64,000 nt of DNA from Nocardia sp. CC227C (GTDB lineage Bacteria; Actinomycetota; Actinomycetes; Mycobacteriales; Mycobacteriaceae): assembly GCF_030767025.1 (NCBI RefSeq), contig NZ_JASITE010000014.1:1-64000 (forward strand), in the 5' to 3' direction. Shown here piece by piece: positions 16,252 through 24,789 of this stretch. The notes beneath the pieces are model-generated. The model was not told the DNA's origin. It saw nothing but the letters and a program-made list of their open reading frames with translations, and did no database searches. The position numbers were made by a program, and so were the translations under genes. Positions within the stretch are counted from its first letter, which is position 1. Every line of letters starts with the position of its first letter.

Positions 16252-17934
16252 ATGGGGGTCTTCGGCATAGACCTGGGCACGACGAATTCCGCTATCGCGC
16301 GCATCGACGCGGATGGTCGCCCAGAGGTTCTGGTTGGGTTGAACGGTGAACCGACGGTCCCCTCGGTGGTGCTGTTCGCCTCCGCGCACGACCACGTGGT
16401 CGGCGAGGGCGCGCGACGGCAGGCGCGACTGGATCCGGAGCACGTGTGCGCCCTGGTGAAGCGCCGGATGGGTGATGCGGACTGGCGGTTCATGGCGCAC
16501 GGGCAGGCGTGGTCCGCGCCCGCGGTGTCCTCGCTCATCCTCGGGAGCCTCGCCGCCGACGCGGAGTTCGCGGGAGCGCAGCCGGTGCGGCGGGTGGTGA
16601 TCACGGTGCCCGCGTACTTCGGTGACGAGGAGCGCCGCGCCACCATGCAGGCCGGTAGCTACGCCGGATTCGATGTGGCGGGCGTGCTCTCCGAACCCAT
16701 CGCGGCCGCGCTGTCCTACGGTTTCGGGCGGCTCGACGGCAGCCTCGACATCGGCAAGGGCGACACCCGGGAAACGGTCCTCGTCTACGACCTCGGCGGC
16801 GGCACCTTCGACGCCACCGTCATCGAACTGGCCGACCGGCGCATCTCCGTCCTCGCCGTGGAGGGCGATCACCAACTGGGCGGCGCGGACTGGGACGAGC
16901 GCATCGCGCTGCACCTGTCGCAGCGGTTCTGCGCGGAGCATCCGGACGCCGAGGATCCGCTGGACGATTCGGCCGGATCGCAGATGCTGGTGCTCGCCGC
17001 CGAACGCGCCAAACATGAACTGAGCGAGGCCGAGAGCACCGAGGTGGTGATCGCCCACGACGGCGTTCGCGCGGTCGTCACACTCACCCGCGCCGAGATG
17101 GAGGCCATGACCGCCTCGCTCATGCGCCGCACCCTCGACCTCACCAAGGCGTGCCTGGCCGCCGCCGGACAGCGCGGCGTGCACGCGGTGGACCGGGTGC
17201 TGCTGGTCGGCGGTTCGTCCCGCATGCCCATGGTGGCGCGGGAATTGCGGCGCGAACTGGGCTTGGTGGGCGAACTTCGCGACCCGGACCTGTCGGTGGC
17301 GCGCGGCGCGGCCCTGTACGGCGAGAAGCTGGAGATGGAACGCCTGGTGGTCGCCGATCTGGTGACCCGCGGGCGGCTGCGCGACGGTGCGGAACTGCGC
17401 GAGGCGTCCCCGACCGACCTGGACCAGTCCATCGCCCGGGTGGCCGACTCCTTCGGCCAGCCGGTGGGCCTGGTGCGCCGCATGCTGGAGATCCGGGTGG
17501 ACACCGTGGTGTCGCGCGGATTCGGGGTGCTGGCGCTGGACCCCTACAGCGGCCTGGCCGCCAGTTGGCTGGTGCACCGGAATCAGACCCTGCCCATCCG
17601 GGTGCGCCGCTCCTACGGCACCGTGCGCGCCGATCAGGATCAGATCGAACTCACCATCGTCGAGCAGCAGGGCCAAGCCGCCTCCACCCGGCCCGATGAT
17701 GCGAAGGTCTTGGTGGCGGGCCATATTCGCAATATCCCGCCCGGCTATTCGGCGGGCAGCGAAGTGCAGGTCACCTTCGAGATGGGGTTCGACGGGGTAC
17801 TGCACGTCACCGCCTATCACGTGGAGGCGCGCATGCCGCTGACCCTGTCGGTGCAGACCGGCGCGACCCTGTCGCAGGCGGATGTGGCGCGCGAACTGGA
17901 CCAGTTGCAGCGCACCCGCCGCCGCTCCGCCTAG
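16252..17934 (+). CDS. Hsp70-family chaperone without a C-terminal lid
   Basis: The 560-residue protein has a complete Hsp70 ATPase domain: GIDLGTTNS at residues 5-13, VVITVPAYF, VYDLGGGTFD and LLVGGSSRMP. The canonical VLLLDVTP linker is replaced by about 65 mostly helical residues. A beta-type substrate domain follows (LVHRNQTLPIRV; GHIRNIPPGY; VTFEMGFDGVLHVTAY). The protein ends about 30 residues later, so the roughly 100-residue helical lid of DnaK is missing. It pairs with a divergent GrpE-like gene upstream and an 848-residue protein 10 bases downstream. This is a specialised Hsp70 and not the housekeeping DnaK; the client is unknown. Confidence 0.88.
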   Translation: MGVFGIDLGTTNSAIARIDADGRPEVLVGLNGEPTVPSVVLFASAHDHVVGEGARRQARLDPEHVCALVKRRMGDADWRFMAHGQAWSAPAVSSLILGSLAADAEFAGAQPVRRVVITVPAYFGDEERRATMQAGSYAGFDVAGVLSEPIAAALSYGFGRLDGSLDIGKGDTRETVLVYDLGGGTFDATVIELADRRISVLAVEGDHQLGGADWDERIALHLSQRFCAEHPDAEDPLDDSAGSQMLVLAAERAKHELSEAESTEVVIAHDGVRAVVTLTRAEMEAMTASLMRRTLDLTKACLAAAGQRGVHAVDRVLLVGGSSRMPMVARELRRELGLVGELRDPDLSVARGAALYGEKLEMERLVVADLVTRGRLRDGAELREASPTDLDQSIARVADSFGQPVGLVRRMLEIRVDTVVSRGFGVLALDPYSGLAASWLVHRNQTLPIRVRRSYGTVRADQDQIELTIVEQQGQAASTRPDDAKVLVAGHIRNIPPGYSAGSEVQVTFEMGFDGVLHVTAYHVEARMPLTLSVQTGATLSQADVARELDQLQRTRRRSA

Positions 17935-17944
17935 GCGAGAACAG

Positions 17945-20491
17945 ATGCAGCCCTTCAGCCCCAACGACTATCGCAAACGCGTGCTCGCCGCCGTGGAACG
18001 CCGCGGCGGCCCGGAGCATTCGGATGCCTTCGAGCTCTACGACATTCCGCTCGACGAGGCGACCACGCTCACCGACGCCGCGGTGGCGGCGCGGATGGAG
18101 GAGGTGTGGGGCTTCTGGCAGAAGCAGCGCGACCATCCGAAGTACCGGGTGCTGGTCGGACTGCTGGTGGACGGCCACGAAGAACTCTCGTACCCCTTGT
18201 TGTCGGCGGCCTCGCGGCGGGTCGAGGCCGATCGGGTGCGGCAGCTGCGGGCGCGGCGCGAGGGTGAGCGCTACGAGATGCTCGATACCGCCATCGAGCG
18301 AATGATCAACCGGCACGGCGGTATTCCCGCCGCGAAGCTGCCCGGTCTCGAGGATATCGGCAAGCTCAGCGGGCTCGACGCCGACGAGATCGCCGCCCGC
18401 CTGCGCCGACACCGGATTCTCGACGAAACCCCCACCGCCGCACCACCGCCCACGACCGAGGTGACCGCGCAGCGGCGACAGCAGATCCGCCAACTGCTCA
18501 CCGAATACGAACGCCTGCTCCCCGGGGACCCCGTGCCGACCCTGCTCGTCCTGCTCGGTCTGGACTACGGCCGCGCTCACGAGACCGCCGAGATCCGGCT
18601 GCGCGCCGAAGCACTGCGCGCCCGCACTCGCGAACTGCCCCCCGGCCGCGTCCGCGTTGTACTGGACGAACTGCTGGTACACGTCCAGGACCTCCTCGAA
18701 CCCGGCGGCCGCACCGTCGACGAGTATCTGCGCGCCATCGCCGCCGATGTCGCCGACCAACTGCGCCCCCAGGTCCGCGCCGCCGTCCTGGTGGAAGATC
18801 AACTGGTGGAGGCGGATTACGACTTCCTGGTGCACGAGGCCATCGCGGGCGGACTGGACCACTCGACCGCGCAACAGGTGGTGATCGGGCTCGCGACCGA
18901 GCTGGGATCGACCGTGGCGGGCGTCACGGGCTCCTCGCCCGGTGCGGGACCCGGCGGCCCGGCCCGAGTGCCCTCCGGCCGCGATGCCCAACCGGGTGGC
19001 GCGACCCACGAGCCGTCGCCTCGGGACGGGGCCCACGGTGGTTCGGCCCACGGTGCGTCGCCCGGAGGTTCCGGGTGGGAGAGTCCGGCGCGCGGTGCCG
19101 AACCTGTTGGGGCGCAGGGCAGTTCGACGCCTCGTTCCGAGCGCGACCGCGCGCGCGGAGGAAGCGCGCACGGCGGCAGTGGCTCCCACGCGAGTCCGCG
19201 TCCGCGTGCCTGGGAGGAACCCCTGAAGGCCGCGCGAGCCGCGCTGCGCGCCGGACACCCGCGCAAGGCCGCTCACCATGTGGAGCAGGCACGTCGCGCG
19301 GTCGGCGCCGACGGCACCGGTATGACATCGGTGCGCCCCGTCGCCGAGGAGGTGGATCGGGTTCTCGCCGAGGCCGTGGTCCGCTGGCGTTCCGCCATCG
19401 TCGGCTGCGCGGGCAAACGCTATGTCGAGGCGCTCGACCACCTGCGATACCTGGAACGCCACGCCTCCGACGTCCCCGATCCACAAGGCGGCCAGGATCT
19501 CTCGCGGCTCCTCGCCGAGGCCCGCGCCGCCATCGCCGAGGCGGATCGTCTGCTCGCCGCCGCCCCCACCGGCCCCCTGGACACCCGCATGCGGGCCATG
19601 CGCGCCGTCCTCGAGCTGTGCGCCGACCACACCGGCGCCCGTGCCGCTCTCGCCGCGGTCCCCATCGACCCGCCCGGCGCGCTCACGGCCGCCCGTCGAC
19701 CCGATGGCACCGTGACCCTCACCTGGGCTCCCTCAACTACGGCGGATGTCGAATACCGTGTCACCCGTCTCCAACCCGACGACTCCTGGCGCGTGGTCGG
19801 CCGTACCCGCATCACCGAACTGGAGGACGGCGGCGCACCCGACGGCCCGCTCCCGGTCTACGGCGTGGTCGCCTCGCTGTCCGGCCGCACCTCGGAAATG
19901 AGCCGCACCGACACTCCGAGCGCCCCGCCGCCGACCGCCACCCCGCCGCCGACCGCCAGCCCGTTGCCCTCCGGCCGCATCGACATCACCCGCCCGGACC
20001 GCCGCGCCGCCCGCGCGAATGCCGCCACGGCCGCTGCCGCTGGGAGTGCGGCTGGCTCGGGTGGCGCGATGGATGCGAGTGCCCCCGCTGATGCGAGCGG
20101 CACAGCGGTCCCGGCCGCCGCGTCGGGTTCGGCCGCGCCCGCTGGGTTCGCCGGTGCCGACGACCCCGCCACCCCCGCTCCCAGCGGCATTCCGGTCGTG
20201 GCCGCTCTCGCGATCCGGGGCGGCCTGCTGACCTTCGACTGGCCGCTCGGCGTCACCGAGGTCATGGTCGTCGTCCGTACCGATGCGCCACCGGTCGCTC
20301 CCGACGATCCCGACGCCCGCGCCTGGAAGGTGACCAACACCCGCTACCAGATCGACGGCGGTGTCCACCTGCCCGCCGGTATCCCGCGGCCCTGCCATAT
20401 CGCCATCGCCTCCACCCGTCGGGAGTCCAATGGAATGCTCACGGTGGCGGTCGGGTTCGCGCCGTCCGCCCGGATCCGCTGGGAGCCGTGA
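17945..20491 (+). CDS. 848-residue multidomain protein linked to the Hsp70-like chaperone
   Basis: Not assigned to a named family. Residues 1-160 are a soluble helical module (PFSPNDYRKRVLAAV; ARMEEVWGFWQKQRDHPKYR; INRHGGIPAAKLPGLE). Residues 160-325 are Leu/Glu-rich helices, and 325-420 are Gly/Ser/Pro low complexity. Residues 420-570 contain paired helices resembling TPRs (RAGHPRKAAHHVEQARRAVG). About 585-660 is a fibronectin-III-like domain (GTVTLTWAP...YRVTRL). After a second Pro/Ala linker, 748-848 is another beta domain ending in RIRWEP. No J domain, signal peptide or membrane helix is visible. ATG 17945 lies 10 bases after the chaperone stop. It may deliver clients or act as a co-chaperone. 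Confidence 0.75.
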   Translation: MQPFSPNDYRKRVLAAVERRGGPEHSDAFELYDIPLDEATTLTDAAVAARMEEVWGFWQKQRDHPKYRVLVGLLVDGHEELSYPLLSAASRRVEADRVRQLRARREGERYEMLDTAIERMINRHGGIPAAKLPGLEDIGKLSGLDADEIAARLRRHRILDETPTAAPPPTTEVTAQRRQQIRQLLTEYERLLPGDPVPTLLVLLGLDYGRAHETAEIRLRAEALRARTRELPPGRVRVVLDELLVHVQDLLEPGGRTVDEYLRAIAADVADQLRPQVRAAVLVEDQLVEADYDFLVHEAIAGGLDHSTAQQVVIGLATELGSTVAGVTGSSPGAGPGGPARVPSGRDAQPGGATHEPSPRDGAHGGSAHGASPGGSGWESPARGAEPVGAQGSSTPRSERDRARGGSAHGGSGSHASPRPRAWEEPLKAARAALRAGHPRKAAHHVEQARRAVGADGTGMTSVRPVAEEVDRVLAEAVVRWRSAIVGCAGKRYVEALDHLRYLERHASDVPDPQGGQDLSRLLAEARAAIAEADRLLAAAPTGPLDTRMRAMRAVLELCADHTGARAALAAVPIDPPGALTAARRPDGTVTLTWAPSTTADVEYRVTRLQPDDSWRVVGRTRITELEDGGAPDGPLPVYGVVASLSGRTSEMSRTDTPSAPPPTATPPPTASPLPSGRIDITRPDRRAARANAATAAAAGSAAGSGGAMDASAPADASGTAVPAAASGSAAPAGFAGADDPATPAPSGIPVVAALAIRGGLLTFDWPLGVTEVMVVVRTDAPPVAPDDPDARAWKVTNTRYQIDGGVHLPAGIPRPCHIAIASTRRESNGMLTVAVGFAPSARIRWEP

Positions 20492-20637
20492 GCCCGCACC
20501 TTCGTGGGCGTATTGATCAGCACAGCCGTGGGCGGGTTGAACGGCGTGGGACCGCGCATGGGAATCTGGTGGGGGCCGCCGCTGTTGCCGCAGAGAGTGT
20601 GCGCGGCGCGTGGTCGCGAGCAGAGAGGCGGAGCTGG

Positions 20638-21597
20638 GTGAATCCGAAGCTGATGGCGGTGAGCGACATTCATGTCGGTCACCAGGGCAACAAGCCGGTG
20701 GTGGAGCGGATCCGGCCGGACTCGCCCGAGGACTGGCTGATCCTGGCCGGTGACGTGGGTGAGAAGACCGACGACATCCGCTGGGCGCTGGAGACCCTGC
20801 GCGGCCGCTTCGCCAAGGTGATCTGGGTTCCCGGCAACCACGAATTGTGGACCACCGCAAAGGATCCCGTACAGATCCACGGTGCGGCCCGTTACGACTA
20901 CCTGGTCTCGCTGTGCCGGGATCTGGATGTGCTCACCCCCGAGGATCCGTTCCCGGTCTGGACCGGTGCGGGCGCGGAGGAGTACGGCGGCGCGGTCACC
21001 CTCGCTCCGCTGTTCGTCCTCTACGACTATTCGTGGATGCCCGAGGGCGCGCTCACCAAGGCGCAGGGCCTGTCCATCGCCCGGGACCGCAATGTGGTCG
21101 CCACCGACGAGTTCCTGCTCTCGCCGCAGCCGTACGCCACCCGCGACGCCTGGTGTCACGCCCGCGTCCAGTACACCCAGCGCCGCCTGGACGCTCTCGC
21201 CCCCGACACTCCGCTGGTGCTCATCAATCATTTCCCGCTGCTGCGCGACCCCACCAGGATGCTGTTCTACCCGGAGTTCGCGCTCTGGTGCGGCACCGAG
21301 CTGACCGAGGACTGGCATATCCGCTACAACGTGGTGTGCTCGGTCTACGGTCACCTGCATATTCCGCGCACCACCTTCCACGAGGGCGTCCGCCACGAGG
21401 AGGTGTCGCTGGGCTATCCGCGCGAGTGGCAGCGGCGCGGACTGCCGGACAAGCTGCTGCGCCAGATCCTGCCGACGCCGCAGTACGGCCCGGACGACCT
21501 GAATGCCTGGGGCGGGCACTTCAAGATCACTCCCGAGATGGAGAAGATGGCGGCGGAGATGCGGGCGCAGGCCGACAAGCGGCGCGGACTGGCCTGA
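20638..21597 (+). CDS. pptH: Metallophosphoesterase, PptH-type phosphopantetheinyl hydrolase
   Basis: A 319-residue calcineurin-like phosphoesterase with DIHVGH, GDVGE, WVPGNHELW, LINHFPLL and VYGHLHIPRT metal motifs. The whole length reads like M. tuberculosis Rv2795c (PptH), which removes phosphopantetheine from carrier proteins and opposes PptT. GTG 20638 is chosen over GTG 20488 because homology begins there (VNPKLMAVSDIHVGH). In mycobacteria pptH and pptT are adjacent; here the transferase lies 21.8 kb downstream, with other genes between. It may act on Car and other carrier proteins of the cell. Confidence 0.88.
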   Translation: MNPKLMAVSDIHVGHQGNKPVVERIRPDSPEDWLILAGDVGEKTDDIRWALETLRGRFAKVIWVPGNHELWTTAKDPVQIHGAARYDYLVSLCRDLDVLTPEDPFPVWTGAGAEEYGGAVTLAPLFVLYDYSWMPEGALTKAQGLSIARDRNVVATDEFLLSPQPYATRDAWCHARVQYTQRRLDALAPDTPLVLINHFPLLRDPTRMLFYPEFALWCGTELTEDWHIRYNVVCSVYGHLHIPRTTFHEGVRHEEVSLGYPREWQRRGLPDKLLRQILPTPQYGPDDLNAWGGHFKITPEMEKMAAEMRAQADKRRGLA

Positions 21598-21715
21598 GGG
21601 AACGGGATTTCGCTGGTTGAAGGCTTGCGGATGGCACAGCTATTCCGATAGCTGAATATTCGCCACATCCGTGCTGCGGCGTGCATACCGACCGCCTCGC
21701 TGTGATGATGGGGGA

Positions 21716-22918
21716 GTGCGCGAGCTGCTGCCGCAACTGCTCGACCGGGTCCGTCGCGGACCGGTCGCGCTCGCACGCGTTATCGACGTCACCGGCGCGG
21801 GACCTCGCGAGGTGGGTGCTGCCATGCTGGTCACCCCGTCGGGTGAGGTCATCGGTTCCCTGTCCGGCGGCTGCGTCGAATCGGCCGTGGTGGACTCGGC
21901 GGCCACCGTCCTGCGCGGCGCGGACGCCGTTCTCGAACGCTTCGGCGTGGCCGACCCCGACGGTATCGCCGTCGGGCTGACCTGCGGCGGCGAGATGGAG
22001 ATTCTCGTCGAGCGGGTCGACGCCGCGCATCTGCCGCTGCTCGAGGCCCTGTACCGCGACATCTGTGCTGGTCACCCGGTCGCCCTGGTGACCAGTGTGC
22101 ACGCCAGCCCGTCCTGGCAGCTGCTCCACCCCGGCCGGACCGGTGCCCCACCCCGAGCCGCGTTGTCCCGTGACGCCCTGCCCGGTGACGCGCCGTCCCG
22201 TAACGCCCCACCCCGAAACCGTCCGGCCCGGGGTGCCCCGGCCCCGTCCCGAGAGGCCCCGGCCGCGTCCGGAGAAGCCCCGGTCCTGTCCCGTGACGCC
22301 GTCGGCATGGCCAGGGCGGGGCGCACCGGTGCGATCGGCTCCGACGAATGCGAGGGCTCCGCCTACCCGGCGCGCGCCTTCGTGCAGAGTTTCGGTCCGC
22401 CCGCTCGCATGATCCTGGCCGGAGCCAATGATTTCGTCCGCGCCCTCAGCCGTACCGCCGCCCAACTCGGCTACCGCGTCACCGTCGTCGATGCCCGCGA
22501 AACCTTCACCACCCCGGCTCGTTTCCCCGCCGCCCACGAGGTGGTCGTGGACTGGCCGCACCGCTACCTGCGCCGGGAACGCGAGGCCGGCCGACTCGAC
22601 CCCCGCACCGTGGTCTGCGTTCTCACCCACGACCCCAAGTTCGATGTCCCCCTGCTCGCCGAGGCGCTCACCATCCCCACTCTCGCCTTCGTCGGAGCGC
22701 TCGGCTCCCGCCGGACGCACCACAACCGTCGCACCCGTCTCATCGAGGCGGGTCTCACCACGGATCACCTGCGCAGCCTCCACAGTCCGCTCGGTCTCGA
22801 TCTCAACGCTCGCACTCCGGAGGAAACCGCCATCTCCATCGCCGCTCAGATCATCGCCGAGACCGGTGGCGCCTCGGGCCGCCCGCTGGCCGCCCTGGAC
22901 GGCCCGATCCATTACTGA
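21716..22918 (+). CDS. xdhC: XdhC/CoxI-family molybdoenzyme maturation factor
   Basis: XdhC-type proteins bind and sulfurate the molybdenum cofactor before its insertion into xanthine-dehydrogenase-family enzymes. The 400-residue product has the N-terminal XdhC/CoxI part (GSLSGGCVESAVVDSA; GLTCGGEMEILVE). A C-terminal Rossmann-like XdhC_C domain follows (PPARMILAGANDFVRAL; VVCVLTHDPKFDVPLL; FVGALGSRRTHHNRRTRL). Between them is a 45-60 residue Pro/Ala/Arg linker with repeated units (22150-22310). GTG 21716 begins MRELLPQLLDRV, matching the family start, and follows GGGGGAG. The likely client is the PaoABC-type enzyme at 39337-43144. Confidence 0.88.
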   Translation: MRELLPQLLDRVRRGPVALARVIDVTGAGPREVGAAMLVTPSGEVIGSLSGGCVESAVVDSAATVLRGADAVLERFGVADPDGIAVGLTCGGEMEILVERVDAAHLPLLEALYRDICAGHPVALVTSVHASPSWQLLHPGRTGAPPRAALSRDALPGDAPSRNAPPRNRPARGAPAPSREAPAASGEAPVLSRDAVGMARAGRTGAIGSDECEGSAYPARAFVQSFGPPARMILAGANDFVRALSRTAAQLGYRVTVVDARETFTTPARFPAAHEVVVDWPHRYLRREREAGRLDPRTVVCVLTHDPKFDVPLLAEALTIPTLAFVGALGSRRTHHNRRTRLIEAGLTTDHLRSLHSPLGLDLNARTPEETAISIAAQIIAETGGASGRPLAALDGPIHY

Positions 22919-22971
22919 GGCAGCATCTTTCGCCAAAGCCGGGATGGAAGTCATCGGCGCGGAGGTCGGCG

Positions 22972-23115
22972 CTAGCCGATCGCTCGGTTGACGAGCAGCA
23001 GGGCGGCGACGAATCCGGCCGCCACTACCAGAGGATAGTTACCCGATGCCGTGGTGTAGTCGAGCATCGACGCCACCAGGAGAATCGCGAGGATGAGGAA
23101 GAGAAGCCGCTTCAC
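22972..23115 (-). CDS. 47-residue hydrophobic membrane miniprotein
   Basis: A short gene starting at GTG 23115 behind a strong AAGGGGG box. The product begins MKRLLFLILAILLVASML, then a short polar turn DYTTASGNYP, then a second hydrophobic segment LVVAAGFVAALLLVNRAIG. It therefore looks like a two-helix membrane hairpin or a signal-anchored peptide. No family is recognised. It lies convergent to xdhC with a 53-base gap. Confidence 0.6.
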   Translation of the reverse strand: MKRLLFLILAILLVASMLDYTTASGNYPLVVAAGFVAALLLVNRAIG

Positions 23116-23160
23116 TGGATGCCCCCTTGACCGGCTTCCAGCATAGAAAGTGCGGATTAC

Positions 23161-23676
23161 TCAGTGCCACAGGCGGACTCGTTCGTGGCAGTACCCGGTC
23201 ATCGATGGGGCAGGGGAGGGGCGGGCCTGCCCTCCGCAACGGCGTCCGGCAGCTGAATTACGCTGCCGGACGGTCGGTTCCGTGCGTCGGCTGCGTGTGA
23301 CGGCGGGCGGGTTCCAGCTACCGTCGATAATCCCCTGATCGGGCCAGTAGAGCCGCAGCAGCATAGTGAAATCTCCGGCCGCGGGGGTGGGCAGCCAGTT
23401 GGGTTCCTTGTCCGCGCCGGGGTTTTCGCGCTGAATATAGATGTCGACCGACCCGTCGGGATTCTTGGTCGGCCGCTCGCCCCGCACGGCGTAGCGGTTG
23501 TCCGGATTGTCGACGAAGAATCCTTGTTCGTCGTACATGGTGAGCGACCAGAAGCCTTGGACGGGCGGGAGTTGGTCGGCGTCGAAGTGCAGCACATAGG
23601 AGTGCTCGGAGGACCGGCGTAGGCGACGACGGCGCGGGCGGCGCGGTCCTTCCGGCGAGAAGAACACCAACCTGAT
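23161..23676 (-). pseudogene. C-terminal fragment of a DUF1214-domain protein
   Basis: The minus strand encodes a recognisable DUF1214 end: HSYVLHFDADQLPPVQGFWSLTMYD, VDNPDNRY, DGSVDIYIQ, NWLPTPAAGDFTMLLRLYWPD and IDGSWNPPAV. The several hundred residues that should precede it are missing. Just upstream the coding signal changes frame, with ARAVVAYAG-like residues in one frame and SSEHSYVL in another. The fragment is then cut by the 154-bp repeat at 23677. It is a decayed gene. Confidence 0.75.
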
Positions 23677-23830
23677 CAGGGACAACTGTCGCGGCCAGAT
23701 CGACGGCACGCAAACCTGGCCTGTTGTCGAACTCTGCCGCCGGAGGAGATTCCGAAACGCGGGTGGCGAGTGCGGATCTTCGGTTCAGGACGCCTTCGCG
23801 CTACTGCTGAGGCTGGATGAGCCGGTGCTC
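23677..23830. repeat. 154-bp direct repeat, copy 1
   Basis: This segment is identical to 29771-29924 except at one base (GCGCTACTG here, GCACTACTG there). Copy 1 follows the truncated DUF1214 gene; copy 2 follows a truncated IS3 transposase and contains the 3' end of a small secreted-protein gene. The two copies are 6,094 bases apart in the same orientation. Confidence 0.9.
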
Positions 23831-23911
23831 GAGATAGCCAGACAGCTTGGCGTTCCGGGCTAGGTAGACCACGACCCTGCTTACGTCGTGGGGTAGTTCG
23901 TCGGTGTTCAT
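23801..23911 (-). CDS. Possible 36-residue truncated protein
   Basis: An open frame from ATG 23911 with a GGGAAG box upstream encodes MNTDELPHDVSRVVVYLARN, continuing to a Gln-rich end in which the last 10 residues come from repeat copy 1. The start looks like a real gene whose 3' part was replaced at the repeat boundary (23831). No family is recognised. Confidence 0.35.
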   Translation of the reverse strand: MNTDELPHDVSRVVVYLARNAKLSGYLEHRLIQPQQ

Positions 23912-24051
23912 GATCGAAGTCTTCCCGGCGCAGCCGAGCGGGAACGGACCGCCTGTGCCAATCTACGGCGCACCTATCACCCCATATATCCACTGTGTCC
24001 CATATGGCTGGCCGTCTATAAGCGTCCTTGTAGGCGGCCGAACAGTCCGGC

Positions 24052-24104
24052 GATATCGCCTCCAATTTCTGATATCGTTGATATCGAGTCTAGGAGTTGA
24101 TATC
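24052..24104. promoter_or_regulatory. Four GATATC half-sites, likely operator of the toxin-antitoxin pair
   Basis: GATATC occurs at 24052-24057, 24071-24076, 24080-24085 and 24099-24104, with spacings 19, 9 and 19 bases. The array is symmetric and ends three bases before the antitoxin ATG. Ribbon-helix-helix antitoxins of the FitA/VapB type repress their own promoter by binding such paired palindromes. An AGGAG box (24092-24096) lies between the last two sites, so binding would also mask translation signals in the DNA. Confidence 0.7.
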
Positions 24105-24106
24105 AC

Positions 24107-24358
24107 ATGAAGAGTGTCGTAGTCCGCAATCTCAGCGACGAGGTACACCGCGCGATCCGTCAGCGCGCGGCCGCGCACGGCCGCAGCGCCGAGGCCGAGA
24201 TCCGCGCCATCCTCACCGAGGCCGTGCAACCGCCCGACCGGATCAAGCTCGGCACCTATCTGGCCCAGGTCTGGGGACAGGACCCCCTGACCGAGGAAGA
24301 GCACGCCGCCCTCGACAACCGCGACCGCACCCCCCACGAACCCATGGAGTTCGCCTAA
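24107..24358 (+). CDS. FitA/VapB-type ribbon-helix-helix antitoxin
   Basis: An 83-residue protein with an Arc/CopG-type N-terminus: a beta strand KSVVVRNLSDEVHRAI, then a helix pair with the A--GRSAEAEIRAILTEA signature of FitA/StbC antitoxins. The C-terminal half (GTYLAQVWGQDPLTEEEHAAL) would wrap the toxin. The stop is immediately followed by the toxin GTG, so the two are translationally coupled. It probably autoregulates through the GATATC array. Confidence 0.88.
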   Translation: MKSVVVRNLSDEVHRAIRQRAAAHGRSAEAEIRAILTEAVQPPDRIKLGTYLAQVWGQDPLTEEEHAALDNRDRTPHEPMEFA

Positions 24359-24787
24359 GTGATCATCCTGGACACCAACGTCATCAGCGAACCCATGGGC
24401 CCCACCCCGGACCCGCGCGTACTCGCCTGGTTCGACGCCCAGAACTTCGAAACCCTCTACCTGACCGCCGTCACCGTCGGCGAACTGCGCTACGGCCTGG
24501 CCATCCTGCCCGCTGGCCGCCGCCGCGAAACACTCATCGAGCGGCTGGAAAAGCACACGCTACCGCTGTTCGAGGGCCGTATCCTGCCCTGCGACCTCGC
24601 CGCCACCACCGAATACGCGCAGCTCATGTCGGCCGCCCGCGCATCCGGGCGCGCCATCGCCCTCGCCGACGGCATGATTGCCGCCACGGCCGCCGCCGCG
24701 GGCTTCACCGTCGCCACCCGCGACACCTCGCCCTACGAGGCCGCCGACGTGCCCACCATCAACCCCTGGCAGGCGGAGACCCCCTGA
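24359..24787 (+). CDS. FitB/VapC-type PIN-domain toxin
   Basis: A 142-residue PIN-domain ribonuclease. The acidic metal-binding residues are visible in IILDTNVISE (Asp5), TVGELRYGLA (Glu), ALADGMIAATA (Asp) and VATRDTSPYE (Asp). VapC toxins cleave tRNA or rRNA and arrest growth when the antitoxin is lost. GTG 24359 abuts the antitoxin stop. The length is normal and no damage is seen, so the pair is probably functional. Confidence 0.88.
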   Translation: MIILDTNVISEPMGPTPDPRVLAWFDAQNFETLYLTAVTVGELRYGLAILPAGRRRETLIERLEKHTLPLFEGRILPCDLAATTEYAQLMSAARASGRAIALADGMIAATAAAAGFTVATRDTSPYEAADVPTINPWQAETP

Positions 24788-24789
24788 TC

